From the NCBI GenBank assembly GCA_963675135.1, contig OY776122.1:17238881-17302880 (forward strand): a DNA stretch of 64,000 nucleotides, given 5' to 3'. Positions 33,736-44,180 of the stretch are shown piece after piece. Position numbers and translations under genes: made by a program. Position 1 is the first letter of the stretch. Every line of letters starts with the position of its first letter. The DNA comes from Galeopsis tetrahit (Eukaryota > Streptophyta > Magnoliopsida > Lamiales > Lamiaceae). Below the pieces are notes generated by a model. The model did no database searches and was not told the origin of the DNA. It saw only the letters and a list, made by a program, of their open reading frames with translations.

Positions 33736-34073
33736 TGTGAATGACTGAAATGATTTCATAAAAGACTAGCCCATATTTTATTGTAAAAAATGAATAATTA
33801 AATTGAAACATCAATTTTTTTGATAAATACACTATCTAAATTAAAACTGGAAAAGTAAAAAACTTGTAGTCCCTCTATCCTAGAGGAGGTAGTAGTCAAA
33901 TAGACAACTTTGGAGGTTAAGGGTCAGGGAAAAGAAAGTAGAAGTAAAATTTTGAAGTATTCAGCAATAAATTAATTGCAGTCAAAAAAAGAGAAAAGGC
34001 AGACACCGCGAAAGTGAGACGTGATTAGCTAGCTATTCGTCATTTTTACCAATCCCGCACCGCCTCCTTCTTC

Positions 34074-34083
34074 ATATATAAAC
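34074..34083 (+). promoter_or_regulatory. TATA box of the ERF-VII gene
   Basis: ATATATAAAC, 121 bases before the ATG. It is followed by a CT/CA-rich leader (34090-34200) typical of a plant 5' UTR, giving a likely transcription start near 34105. Confidence 0.65.
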
Positions 34084-34203
34084 CCTCTCACCATAACTTT
34101 CACATCACAAAGCTTAAACCCTAATCACAATTCTCCCAAAATTTATCTGCTATTGCTTTCTCCCTTTTCACCTTTTTTGCCTACAAATTTCAACTCATAA
34201 ATA

Positions 34204-34987
34204 ATGTGTGGCGGTGCAATTCTCGCCGGACTCGTTCCTCCCCGCCGTGGCTCGTCCACCGATCTCTGCCCCACCTCCGCCGACTTCTGGCCCACGCCTT
34301 TCAGCTCCTCCAACCACGGCCCTCCTCCTCCTCCTCCTCTCAAAAGGTCCAGATCCTCTACAGGTAACATATCTATTTATAAATTATGTTGATTTGGATT
34401 AAGAGAAAATGACTGAGGAATTTATACAAACAGGTGGTGAGCATGTTGAGAAAAGTGTTTCGAAGAAGAAGAAACCGAGGAAAAATCTCTACAGAGGAAT
34501 AAGGCAGAGGCCATGGGGTAAATGGGCCGCGGAGATCCGTGACCCGAGAAAGGGCGTTCGTGTTTGGCTGGGCACATACAACACAGCGGAAGAAGCTGCT
34601 CGAGCTTACGATCGAGAAGCTCGTAAAATCAGAGGAAACAAAGCCAAAGTCAATTTCCCAAACGAGGACGCTACTGATTACTCTTATAATTACATTCCCA
34701 ATCCTGAAACACAATATAATGATTTCAATCTGGTGGAATTGGAAAGTTATGATAATAAATTGAATGCTGGTGAAATGAAGCCAGAGGTGGCCGGAAATGG
34801 TAACATTGCGGCGGTGGAGGAGGATGAAGTGCAGAAGCTGTCGGAGGAGCTGATGGCGTATGAGAAATACATGAAGTTCTATCAGATTCCATATCTCGAT
34901 GGGGGGCCGACGACGGCGCCGCTGACTATTGCGCCGCCGGAGACGGTGGAGCTGTGGAGCTTCGATGAAGTCTCCGGTGGGGTTTAG
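34204..34987 (+). CDS. Group VII ERF transcription factor (MCGGAI N-degron)
   Basis: Exons 34204-34363 and 34434-34987, joined over a 70-bp GT-AG intron, encode 237 residues. The protein begins MCGGAIL, the ERF-VII signature. In known members Cys2 is oxidised by plant cysteine oxidases when oxygen is present, sending the protein to N-degron degradation; in hypoxia it persists and activates anaerobic genes in the nucleus. A basic KKKKPRK stretch (residues 64-70) is a likely nuclear signal. The AP2/ERF domain spans about residues 72-130 (LYRGIRQRPWGKWAAEIRDP, GVRVWLGTYNTAEEAARAYD), with the ERF-type Ala and Asp. The C-terminus is acidic and ends near ELWSFDEV, a possible activation motif. Intron retention would give only a 62-aa peptide. 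It looks functional; the orthologue (RAP2.12-, RAP2.3- or HRE-like) is not settled. Confidence 0.93.
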
Positions 34988-36207
34988 TGTAACAGGGGTT
35001 ATTGTTGTTTTATTATAATTTGTTCTTTTAATTATTGATTAATCGGTAAAATGTGGACTAATTTTATTTCGTGTTTAGGAATTTAAAGAGGTATGTTTGT
35101 CATCATCAATGTTCTCTTCAAAATTAAATTAAACAAGTAATGCATTTCCCTTCCAAAATTTGTTGCTTTTTTCCATGCAAATTGTGACACTCATAATTAC
35201 TACTCCTATATTTTGAATTAATCTAATTTTAGTTAATTAATTGTATATTCAAATAATTAAATATTTTGTATATATCATCAAATGTAAATATTGAGAAAGA
35301 AACAAAGCAAATTCTAATAATTTTAGATGTATATCTCCTAATATCTTATCTAAACCTTTTAATGCATTAACTAATTTAATTTGAATAATAAGTTGATAAG
35401 ATAATTAAGTTAACTCAATCATCGTGTGCATCTAATCTTGCAATTATTCTGTTTGGTTATATGATGGGAATTTTATTGATTTCTTTTTTAAGTTTAACTA
35501 AATAATTATGATTGTAATCTAGGATATTTTTAGCTTAACTAAATTTTATATCATCGTATACTTAAAAAAAAAAAAAAGGATAAAAAGACAGAAATGAGCT
35601 GTTACACCTAATATTAAGTGCAAAACCAAGGGCGCCGCAGGTATTTTACCGCGAAAACCTGATTATCTAGAACTCGTTGAAATGGCGGCGCCCACTGCTT
35701 CGAACACCCAAAAAACCATTATGGATCTACCCAAATTTATTTTGTGTTTTTTAATAAAATTATGGGAAATGTTTTTTTTTATTATTATAAAAAAAGATTA
35801 ACGCACTCTCTTGCACTTTAGGTCACATGCATTCTAGGATGGGTCAACTTGTCGAAAAAGGTAATTGAGAAAATAGCGAAAAGAGAAGCAAAACAAATTC
35901 TCATTTTGTATAAATACACAATTATAAGGTACAAAAAATCAATCCCGTCAAAAAAAAAAAAAAGGTACAAAAAATCAATTGAAAAATAATGTGACTAAGA
36001 AATACTCCCTCCGTCCCACAACTGTTTGCACACTTGCTGATTAGTGTGAAAATTGCTCGAAATTCATATACTTAATTTACATAATTTTATATAATTTTGT
36101 GCATTATTTACACTAATTTAACTCATTGTTCTTGATTCAGAGAAAGGTAGTGTTTTGTTTATTTTGTAGAAAAATGAGTATTTTTTGAGCAAATCACGCC
36201 TAATTAT
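34988..36207. other. ERF 3' flank and AT-rich spacer
   Basis: 34988-35110 is the probable ERF 3' UTR (T-rich, no clear single poly-A signal). At 35629-35696 a GC-rich block is bounded by GGGCGCCGC and its exact complement GCGGCGCCC. A lone Stowaway-type end (TACTCCCTCCGTCCCAC) sits at 36003-36019 without a visible partner. No gene. Confidence 0.55.
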
Positions 36208-36867
36208 TAGAGATGTCTATCGGGCTGGCCCTAGCCCTATAGGGCCAGCCCTACAGGGCTACGGGTTAAATTGGTTAGGGCCTTAACCGGTTCATATTTA
36301 ACGGGCCTACAATTGTTGGGACCTAACCCTAACCCTAGCGGGCCACGGGCTAAACGGGCCACTAACGGGCTACAATAATTTTTTTTTCTTTTAAAATTAA
36401 AGGTCTCAATTGACACGTCCAACAAACAAATAAAATAGAAAAATACATAATTAGTTAATGATCAGTAAATAAAAAAACAAAAGTACAATTTAAACACAAT
36501 TTTAGAACTCATTGGTCCTTAATATGAACAAATAAAGCTACACAAATATCATAATCTAATAAAAAATAGCAATAATGACTAATGGATGGTAATGGGCTTC
36601 TTAATGCTTATAGTTATGGTTATTGGTCAAATGACCCAAAATTTGTTTTAGGTTATTTATTTAAAAAAAAAGAAAAAAAAGGTAATAACTCGGGCTAGCG
36701 GGCTGGCCCTATAGCCCTGCGGGCTGGCCCGGTTTAGCCCACGGGCTAATCGGTCCGGGTCAAAAAAGCCCGGTTTTAAACGGGCCTATAATTCATGAAC
36801 CCTAACCCTGCATTTTTCAGGGTTAAATGGGCCAGCCTGATTAGCCCGGCCCGGATAAACATCTCTA
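36208..36867. mobile_element. hAT-type MITE, 660 bp
   Basis: Terminal repeats TAGAGATGTCTATCGGG and, inverted, TAGAGATGTTTATCCGG. An 8-bp target duplication CTAATTAT flanks both sides (36200-36207, 36868-36875). GGGCTGGCCC-type subterminal words are frequent. There is no ORF. A related inverted partial copy lies at 47496-47941. Confidence 0.9.
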
Positions 36868-37374
36868 CTAATTATATCGTGAAGTCAAATCAAAAGAATA
36901 AATCAAGATGATGATAGAATGATTGGGCTTCTAAATTATTTCAGCGGCCCATTTGTTGAACTTGTGGATGCAATTAAATGGAAGCCTACAGCTCATTTCA
37001 AAAGTTAATGTCGATCGTGTGTGAAATTTGGATGAGGAAGCAGCTGGAATTTTTAATAGCTAATGGGCCTAAGCCCATTTCACCTTCTCCAATTAATGCT
37101 GGCCCCCAAGGGTTAATTAGGGTCTGACTATTTACACCTCCATTTCGGTTTAGAACACTCCCCCGATTGATGCACACCTCCTAAAATATGTCAGGATTGA
37201 TGCACCCCTCCATGAATTGTCATAAATACCCTTTTATCATTTTAATACATTTTTCAAACACACTCCCCTTATTAAATGCACCCCTAAACCCTAATTTTTT
37301 TTTTCTCCTTCCTCCCTCCCTCTCCCTCATCCCTCCATCGCAGCAGCAAGCAGAAGAAAAAAAAAAACCAACTC

Positions 37375-37487
37375 AACCCCCCAGCCCACCCACCCCACCG
37401 CCCCCAGAAACTCAACTAAACCCCCCAGCCCACCCACCCCCACCGCCCCCAGAAACTCAACCAAACCCCCCAGCCCCCCACTGCCCC
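37375..37487. repeat. C-rich minisatellite, about 45-bp unit, 2.5 copies
   Basis: The unit begins AACCCCCCAGCCCACCCACC and ends CCCCCAGAAACTCAAC. It is repeated at 37375, 37418 and partly at 37463 inside the Mutator-like MITE. Confidence 0.85.
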
Positions 37488-37555
37488 TCCCTACCTCCAG
37501 CCTCTCTGCACGCAGCAACGCCAAAAGGTAGGTTTTTCTCTTCTTTTTTTTTTAT

Positions 37556-37755
37556 TTCGACAAACCAGGGTCGACCCCTTGCATTCTCGTCGACAACAGG
37601 GTGTCGACGAGAGTGTATTTTGGTCGACCCTGGTTCGTCGAATTATTTCAATTTTTTTTTTTAATTTCGACAAATCAGTGTCGACCATATTCAATCTCGT
37701 CGACATCTTATTATCGACGAGAGTGAATATGGTCGACACTGGTTTGTCGAAATTT
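37556..37755. repeat. Two tandem long hairpins
   Basis: Hairpin 1 (37556-37642): outer arms of about 20 bp with one mismatch (TTCGACAAACCAGGGTCGACC and its complement), an internal bubble, then an 11-bp stem. Hairpin 2 (37663-37755): about 40 paired bases with one wobble and one mismatch and a loop of a few bases near 37710. The two hairpins are related in sequence, so one likely arose by duplication. Arms of this quality are compatible with small-RNA precursors. Confidence 0.75.
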
Positions 37756-38037
37756 TAAAAAAAAAATTGAAAATTTTCTAAAGTTCCTGAATTTTTTTGT
37801 TTGTTGTTTGTGGTGAAATTTTGTTGTTCGGTGGTGGTGGTTGTGCGGCGCCAGTGGTGGTGCAGCGGCGGTGGTGGCTGGTAAAAATTAGGTTTAGGGT
37901 TTAAAGGGGAAGGAGGGGTGTATTTAGTAGTGTAATATGACTTAAAGGGTATTTTTGGTTTTTTACATTATTATTATATTATTAAACTGAAAGGGGGAGT
38001 GTTCTAAACCGAAATGGAGGTGTAAATAGTCCCACCC

Positions 38038-39387
38038 GGTTAATTAATGGATGGCAGCCCATTTTATTCACTTCAGCCAAGTTGGGCAATTAAATTGCAA
38101 ATAACCCAGGCCCATTCCTAAATTACAGCTGGGCCCACTCTCATTAACAATTCAGCCCACGTGAATTGAAGAAAGAGAGGAGTAGCCCATCTCATTCTTG
38201 TTAGAGAAGGGAGCGCAAACAGAATTTCGGCAGTAGCAGAGGGGGGGAGCAATGGGGCAAAACACAGACGCAGAGGGCAATTGGCGCACGCAAACCCTCT
38301 CCTTCCCACACTCAACTCACTCAATGGTTTAGTTTAGTTTCATTTCATTTTCTTAGATAGTTTTCAATGGAGCATTTTATCCACTCACTCAATTGTTTAG
38401 TTTAGTTTCATTTTATTTTCTTAGATAGTTTTCAATGGAGCATTTTATTTTAGTGTAAGTGTTGGAGAATTTGAAGACATTTGAGGTGATACTTTTCCTT
38501 AATTTAATGTTTTATTATTTATGTTTTATGAGTTTGATTCCATTGTTAATTTAGTTATTGGCTAGTTTTATTGTGTTTGGCTGTTTGGATTTACGATGGA
38601 ATTAGATTTTTAGCTTAATTTTGATTATTTAATTTAATTGGATGGTGTATTGATTAGGTTAATGGGTTTTGGTTGATCATTTGTTTGAATTCAATTATTA
38701 GATTATATTTTGACGCATGATTAGTGCAACGAGAGTTGGTTAGTCTTGACAATAGTATAATCGAGGGTTGTGAGTCGAGTAAATTGAGTTTATATTGGAT
38801 TATCGCAACGAGAGTTGGGTAATTTTCATTAGAACCCCATTAATCTACACTAATTATTTGAATGTGAGTTTGGGTAATTGGTGAGGAGATCATAGAGCTT
38901 GGTTTCTAGTATTCAGGTGGAAAAACATGATTAGGGCTTAGATTAGATTAATTTAGATAGAGTGGAACCCCATAATTGTGTGATTACCCGGGTAAGAACA
39001 ACTCTATTCTTCCTCTCGATCTTAGGTGCTTTATTAGATACATTTTTAGTGATTGCTCTTATCATACGTCAACCAATGAATTAAACGTCCAAGTTAATCT
39101 TTAATTGATTTCCACATAATGAAGAACACCCGAACACTACTTCTTTATTTGATATTTGATCATTATTTTACTTGCTTTTCCTAGATAGTTTTTATCTTGT
39201 TAGTTTTTGCATTTAGTCTTTAGTTCACCCCCATGTTCTTTCACTATAATTACGTGACGCGTATAACACTAAGGCTACGCTAGCTAACTAGTCCCGTGGT
39301 TCGATAATTTAACCGGGCACTTACTTTTACTACGAGGAACCTCTTATACTTGAGAGGCGAGTATTGAAAAATACGTGTCACTTGCCT
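38038..39387. other. Intergenic sequence with a possible retroelement remnant
   Basis: No gene. A 68-bp tandem duplication (unit starting ACTCACTCAAT) lies at 38315-38449. From 38700 to 39340 the text has repeated GCAACGAGAGTTG words and a stretch AGTCCCGTGGTTCGATAATT..GGGCACTTACTTTTACTACG, which resembles leader or LTR-end sequence of old gypsy-type elements. I could not find matching termini, so this is only a suspicion. Confidence 0.4.
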
Positions 39388-39625
39388 TATTTGTCCGTCT
39401 CACAATTGTTTGCACACCCATAAAAGAAAACTCTCTAATAAACTCCACCCTCACAATATTCACATATTTACACAAAATGTCATTATTTTTACTCTCTTTC
39501 CAATCACCTTTTTACTTTATCCATATAACTTTACAAAATTACCCTTCAACACTCCACTCATTACACTTTTTTCTTAATAAGTGTGCCCACTTAGTGGTGC
39601 AAACACTTCCGGGACGGAGGGAGTA
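39388..39625. mobile_element. Stowaway-like MITE, left end degraded
   Basis: The right end is GGGACGGAGGGAGTA (39611-39625). The left end TTGTCCGTCTCACAATTGTTTGCAC is the degenerate complement of the right arm GTGCAAACACTTCCGGGACGGA. About 240 bp, no ORF, AT-rich core. Confidence 0.7.
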
Positions 39626-39829
39626 CAATTATTGTTATTGATTGCATCAATTATATGTCAAGTTGTCGTATATATGAATAATGGAATTCAAAGATATATA
39701 GGTCAGGCACATTAAAAAAATGATGGTGTCGATCTTTAAGGTATTAATTACACAAAGGTGAACTATAAAATTTATTTCACGAAAGTTGATAGTTACACTC
39801 AAACTTTAGAAACAGAAATAGGAAGTGTA

Positions 39830-41530
39830 TTTTTTTTTTGATCAGTAAAAAAGTATTTCTTATTTGTATAAAAGGGGTACACCACCCTTACAAATAGTAC
39901 ACATAGTAGGACCAGATTCAGTTTTATAACATTTTAACAGTAGAAAGTGGACAAAACCTTCTTTGTAAAGCTGTTACTCTATTTCCTCCTTATAGTCATG
40001 CTAGCAGCTTACCAGTAGAGTGCAGGACTTGTTCTCCATTCTTCAATTGAGCACTCCTTTACTTTGCTAATCTTGTTCCCAATCCATATTTTCAATCTGA
40101 GTTTGACGATTTCCACAATTTTTCTTCTATCCATTTTTCCTTCCCTGAAGCATATCTCATTTCTCAAGTTCCAGATGCTCCATATTACCCCAATCCATAT
40201 TGTTGTCGCTATGGTTCCAAATTCTCCTCGCCCTAGCAGCCCGTTAAATTGCAAATAGTTCGAGCCTGGATCTCTGTGAATAATCGCTTGTTGGTGCAGC
40301 CAGCAGTTGATGTCGTTCCAAATAGCCCGACTCTCGGCGCAGGTAAACAGAGTGTGGGGGATGGTCTCCTCTGCTACTTTGCACAGTTTGCACTTCGAGT
40401 TTTCAGCCGTAAGTCGAACGCCTCTCTCGCCCAGCTTGTCTGATGTCGGGAGTCTTTGACGTATTGCTCTCCATGCCGTAATCGTCGCTTTTCGGGGGGC
40501 CCAGTTTCTCCAAAGTTTTTTGAATATTGAGCTTGTTGGGTTCGGTCTTGAGTCACTCGTTTTGGCTTGAGTTCTCATTTCGTATGCTAACTTCGTGCAG
40601 TAGAGACCTTGTGGTGAATGTTTCCATCTCCATGCATCGCTCTTATGTTGGGTCGGTGCCTTCCTGTCAATAAGAACAATCAACTCGTTAAGCATTAAAC
40701 ATTCCCTATCCGACAATCTTCTCCTCCACAACCACTTCCACCTCCACTCCGTTTCCCCCTCCCACCCTCCCATCTCACCTACCAGCCTATGTTTTTGAAC
40801 ACTCAACTGGTACAGTTTCTTGAATCTATCTTTTAGTCTCACTTCCCCTGCCCACACGTCATACCAGAAATGAACATTATCCCCATTCCCTACTAACACC
40901 TCTAGATCGTCCCTCATATTACCCTGCTCCCCTCCCTCGTAAAGTGCCAAGATATCCCTCCACCACCCAGACACTCTGTTGTCCCCCCGACTTCCTCTAA
41001 TTGTTCCCGCTGCGCCCCCTGATCCCAGACCCCCATACAAAGATTTAAGTACTCTCACCCACAGTCTATCTCCCTCTTCTAAAAATCTCCACACCCACTT
41101 TCCTAACAATGCTAAGTTAAAGGATTCTAGCTCTCTAATACCCAGACCCCCCTTTTCCTTCCTCTTACAAACCTCCTCCCAACTCACCCATGAGATTTTT
41201 GATTTGTTTACATTCCCACCCCACAAAAAATTACGTTGTAGTTTCCTAATCTCACTAATGGTTTTCTTCGGAAGTTTAAAGAAGGATAGACAGTAGATTG
41301 GCATAGCGGACAACACGGATTGGATTAATGTTGCCCTTCCCCCCATGGATATGTGCTTCGATTGCCAGGACTCGAGACGTTGTTTGATTTTTTGAGTAAG
41401 ACCCCTCCACGAACTGTGCAGCCTGTGGTTGCCACCTACCTTTATTCCCAGGTATGAAAATGGGATTGAGGTTGCTGTGCATCCTAGACATGCAGCCCAC
41501 TGCTGTAGATCGGTTTCAGAAATCAAGATA
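39830..41530 (-). mobile_element. 5'-truncated LINE (L1-type)
   Basis: The minus strand carries the 3' part of a LINE: coding sequence ending at 40009, a 3' UTR, and a poly-A tail seen as a T run at 39830-39839. The 5' end stops abruptly near 41530 inside the reverse-transcriptase ORF, as usual for LINE insertions. AGAAAT(A/C) at 39818 and 41518 may be part of a decayed target duplication. Confidence 0.8.
40009..41526 (-). pseudogene. LINE ORF2 C-terminal fragment (RT thumb region and zf-RVT)
   Basis: 505 codons stay open from the truncation point to a stop at 40009. The first codon of the open stretch is TTG within the ORF, so there is no true start. Seen are FSYLGIKVGG, ISMGGRATLIQSVLSAMPIY, FLWGG and GGLGIRELESFNLALLGKW, the conserved block after RT in plant LINEs. 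The zinc-binding zf-RVT region follows (CKLCKVAEETIPHTLFTC). The catalytic YADD part of RT is missing, so the fragment cannot copy itself. That it has no internal stop suggests a fairly recent insertion. Confidence 0.9.
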
Positions 41531-41778
41531 ATACTTCTTTCGTCTTCATTAAATTACTCGTTTACTGCTTGTACATGTTTTAAGAAATATAACATTTAAT
41601 GTGTCATGGTATTGAGGTAGATAGGAAAAAAATATAGAAAGAATTAAGAAAGAGAGAGATATGGAATACAAAAGGTAGAGAAAAATAGTGAATGTTGACA
41701 AAAATAGAAATGAATAACTTAACAAGGGACACTAAAAATAGAAAAATTGGCAACTTAACAAAGGACAGAATGAGTATA
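41531..41778. mobile_element. Degenerate Stowaway-like MITE
   Basis: The left end ATACTTCTTTCGTCTTCATTAAATTA and the inverted right end ATACTCATTCTGTCCTTTGTTAAGTTG both resemble the CTCCCTCCGTCCCATTAAA family terminus. About 248 bp, AT-rich, no ORF. Confidence 0.5.
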
Positions 41779-42413
41779 AGACTCAAATCTCATCTTATTA
41801 GAGAGACTTTCTCTAATTGAGAAACTATCTTTAAGTGATTCTCAACTCACCACACCTTGGAGTATTTAGATACACAAAGTTGCACCGAAAGGTTGCAACT
41901 TCACCCCAAGAGTCACGTCTCCAACTAGTTGCACCTTTAACTCATTAAAAAATTGTAACTTCACAAAAATGTGTTTTTGCATGAAGAACTCCCTCTATTC
42001 TATTATGTAAAAAATAAATATACAACACAACTTCGCTTTCAAATTCAACAATTTGTGTCACATAGTGAAGTATATCAAAGTCGCACGGGTACAAGTTGGA
42101 TTGCTTAACAACCTAGATCATGAACAAATAAATCTATTATAAATTATATCTTGTTTTCATGTATAAACAAATTAAGTCCTAGTGCTAGTGCAATAGTTGA
42201 CTGCCATGCATAGTTGATCCTTGCAATAATTCGCACTTCGTGTACATGCAACAGAGACCCCATGAAAAAGATTTTATAATCGTAAGAATTGGAAGGTAAT
42301 GTTTTGTTTTAATTTCTTCTTGGCGGTAAGTATTAGAAATTAATATACAAAAATTAATTCTCCATCTCTATACAAGTTTTGAGTTTTAGATGAGAAAAAA
42401 TTCAATTCTTTCA

Positions 42414-42490
42414 TGGTATCAAAGTTTGCGGGAAGCAACTCCATTTAAATTGTCCACTCAACTCAATTGATCGAATCCTTTGAGGGGGGA
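42414..42490 (+). mobile_element. Possible TRIM remnant (primer site and purine tract 65 bp apart)
   Basis: TGGTATCAAAG (42414-42424) resembles the initiator-Met primer site, and GAGGGGGGAG at 42482-42491 resembles a polypurine tract, followed by TATTAAGAATCCC. Miniature LTR elements have this compact layout. I could not identify matching terminal repeats on the two sides. Confidence 0.3.
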
Positions 42491-42523
42491 GTATTAAGAA
42501 TCCCAAAATTCATTTTTTAATTT

Positions 42524-42721
42524 TTGTTTCAACGTGAGGTGGTGGTTGCAATTATTTTGTGTGGGTACCCTAGAGAAAATTATGAGATTGTACAATTGAT
42601 GGAGCGGAAAAGTGAATTGGAAGATCAAGTGATAAAGCTTAAACATTGGGTGAATATGGTGAAAGTTAGTAATTTAATTGTTTCTTGGTGTATTTTCTTA
42701 GGAATATGGTTAATGCATTGA
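42524..42721 (+). pseudogene. 65-codon fragment, possibly GRF-type zinc-finger protein C-terminus
   Basis: The frame reads CGYPRENYEIVQLMERKSEL, then a short coiled coil and a hydrophobic segment LIVSWCIFLGIWLM. Small plant GRF zinc-finger proteins end with a coiled coil and a membrane helix in this order, which is the only reason for the guess. There is no zinc ligand set, no start context and no neighbouring exon. It may be chance. Confidence 0.25.
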
Positions 42722-43709
42722 TGTGTTCTTGTCAAGTAGCGTAATGCATTAGTATTGATGTGTTATTGTTAATTTCTTAAGTTGTAAAACAAAGTAATCT
42801 ATTGGATGCATTTGATGTGTTCTTGGTGTATTTTCTTAGTACTATAGGTTTTATTTCTTAAGTTGTAAAATAGAGTGATGTTTGGATGTGTTTAGGGGTG
42901 GGAATAGGAAATATTAGACTTTAAGAAAAAAAGTTTGGGTCTGCTATATAATTTTTTGGTCCAAGTCTGACTTTGTCATAGATTTTTTTAATGCTATGTT
43001 TATCGCGCCTTGGACGTCCAGGACGTCAATATAGGACAAAAAAAAATTAAATAATTATTGATGACCATGTTTATCCTACAACCGAGAACAATCAAGAACA
43101 CTCAAATTTTTGGTGGGATATTTTTATTTCAAAAAAATCTAAGCATGCAACGTGTCTAGTTTTTACTCGTCGGTTATATTTTATTTAGATAATTTTCGAT
43201 TTTTACTTATCTACTTAAAAAAAAAATCAAAATTCATAAAATTAAATTCTCTATAAATAGAGACCAATCTTGATATGTTTTGGATCACAATTTCATACCC
43301 TCTCTTTTCTCTTCTCCTAATTTTTTTCTCTTCTAAATTGTGTTAATTTTTTTTTTTTATATTTTGAATTTTTTTTCTATTAAATAATTGTATATATTTT
43401 CTAAATATTGTGTAAATATTATAAAAAAATTAATATTAGATATAATTATTATATTATAAAAGAAATAATTTATTAAATGTTGGTTGTGGTGCTTATGGAT
43501 AAAGTGTGAAAAAAAATGAATTTGAGTTGTGGTGTAAAATGTGTAGGTGGAGGAGTGAAAAATTAATTTTGTATTTAATGACCTGGTCATGGCCGAGTAT
43601 GAATAAACATGGTCTAAAGTTTGGTCTAACATTTTTAATAAATAGGTGTAGCCTGAAAATATTTTAAAAGTCTTTTTAAGTGCATTTAAAAATAATACAA
43701 GCAAATTTA

Positions 43710-44180
43710 TCGAAACTAACAGGAACCAAAACCGATCGAACTGAAACCAACATACACTTGTAGCCAGTTCGATTTCAATTATACATTTTTAAAATCGGCT
43801 GAACCGACCGTGTGAACCGTATAAAATGTGGAGTTACTACTTACTATTACAACTGTCTACTAGACTACTAGTACTAGGTGACAAAGTATGACAAAATTTC
43901 AAAAGCCTACGTAGGCAATTGACTCATTTTCCAAAAGGCAGCGAAAGCCCATACGTTTTCTACGCACCGATTAATGCTACATATTGACCCATCCATATAT
44001 ATCTTTCTCTCTCAAACAGATAGAAAAAGAACCGCCATAATATATTTCACAACTATATATTTCCAATATAATCATTCACTGCATTTAAATTACCGATTAA
44101 TTAATTATTCTTCCTAATCACCAAATTACCAATTATTTCGATGTTATCCCATATTTCCCATTTAATAGACTCATTCTACC
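43710..44180 (+). repeat. Duplicated segment, copy A (intact)
   Basis: 43710-43831 matches 49934-50055, and 43849-44180 matches 60121-60429. So this is one uninterrupted copy of a segment whose second copy lies upstream of the subtilase gene and is split there by a 10-kb LINE nest. Copy A has about 17 bases (43832-43848) that are missing at the split. At 44181 it runs straight into a truncated copia. Confidence 0.88.

Larger units (their letters stand above)
37120..38037. mobile_element. Mutator-like MITE, 918 bp, with internal hairpins
   Basis: TIRs include a 39-bp stretch that is perfectly inverted (from GACTATTTACACCTCC at 37125). The 9-bp duplication GGTTAATTA lies at 37111-37119 and 38038-38046, the Mutator size. 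The interior holds a CT/CCC-rich region, a Pro-coding minisatellite (37375-37487) and two consecutive hairpins (37556-37755). The Pro-rich ORF over it is low complexity and not supported as a gene. A captured gene fragment (Pack-MULE) is possible but unproven. Confidence 0.88.
41779..43709. other. Intergenic DNA with small TE relics
   Basis: No intact gene. Besides the relics listed separately (42414-42490 and 42524-42721), an 11-bp inverted pair ACCATGTTTAT occurs near 43063 and 43614 around an AT-rich 550-bp core, possibly another MITE. Poly-T tracts lie at 43330-43375. Confidence 0.45.

Noticed and set aside
36325..36345. Telomere-like CCTAACCCTAACCCTAG
   Set aside because: Only two to three units of CCCTAA(C), not the plant CCCTAAA repeat, inside the GGGCTAA-rich ends of a hAT MITE.
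37188..37664. Pro-rich 158-codon ORF resembling an extensin-like protein
   Set aside because: The Pro stretch is a C-rich minisatellite inside a MITE, and the rest is hairpin sequence.
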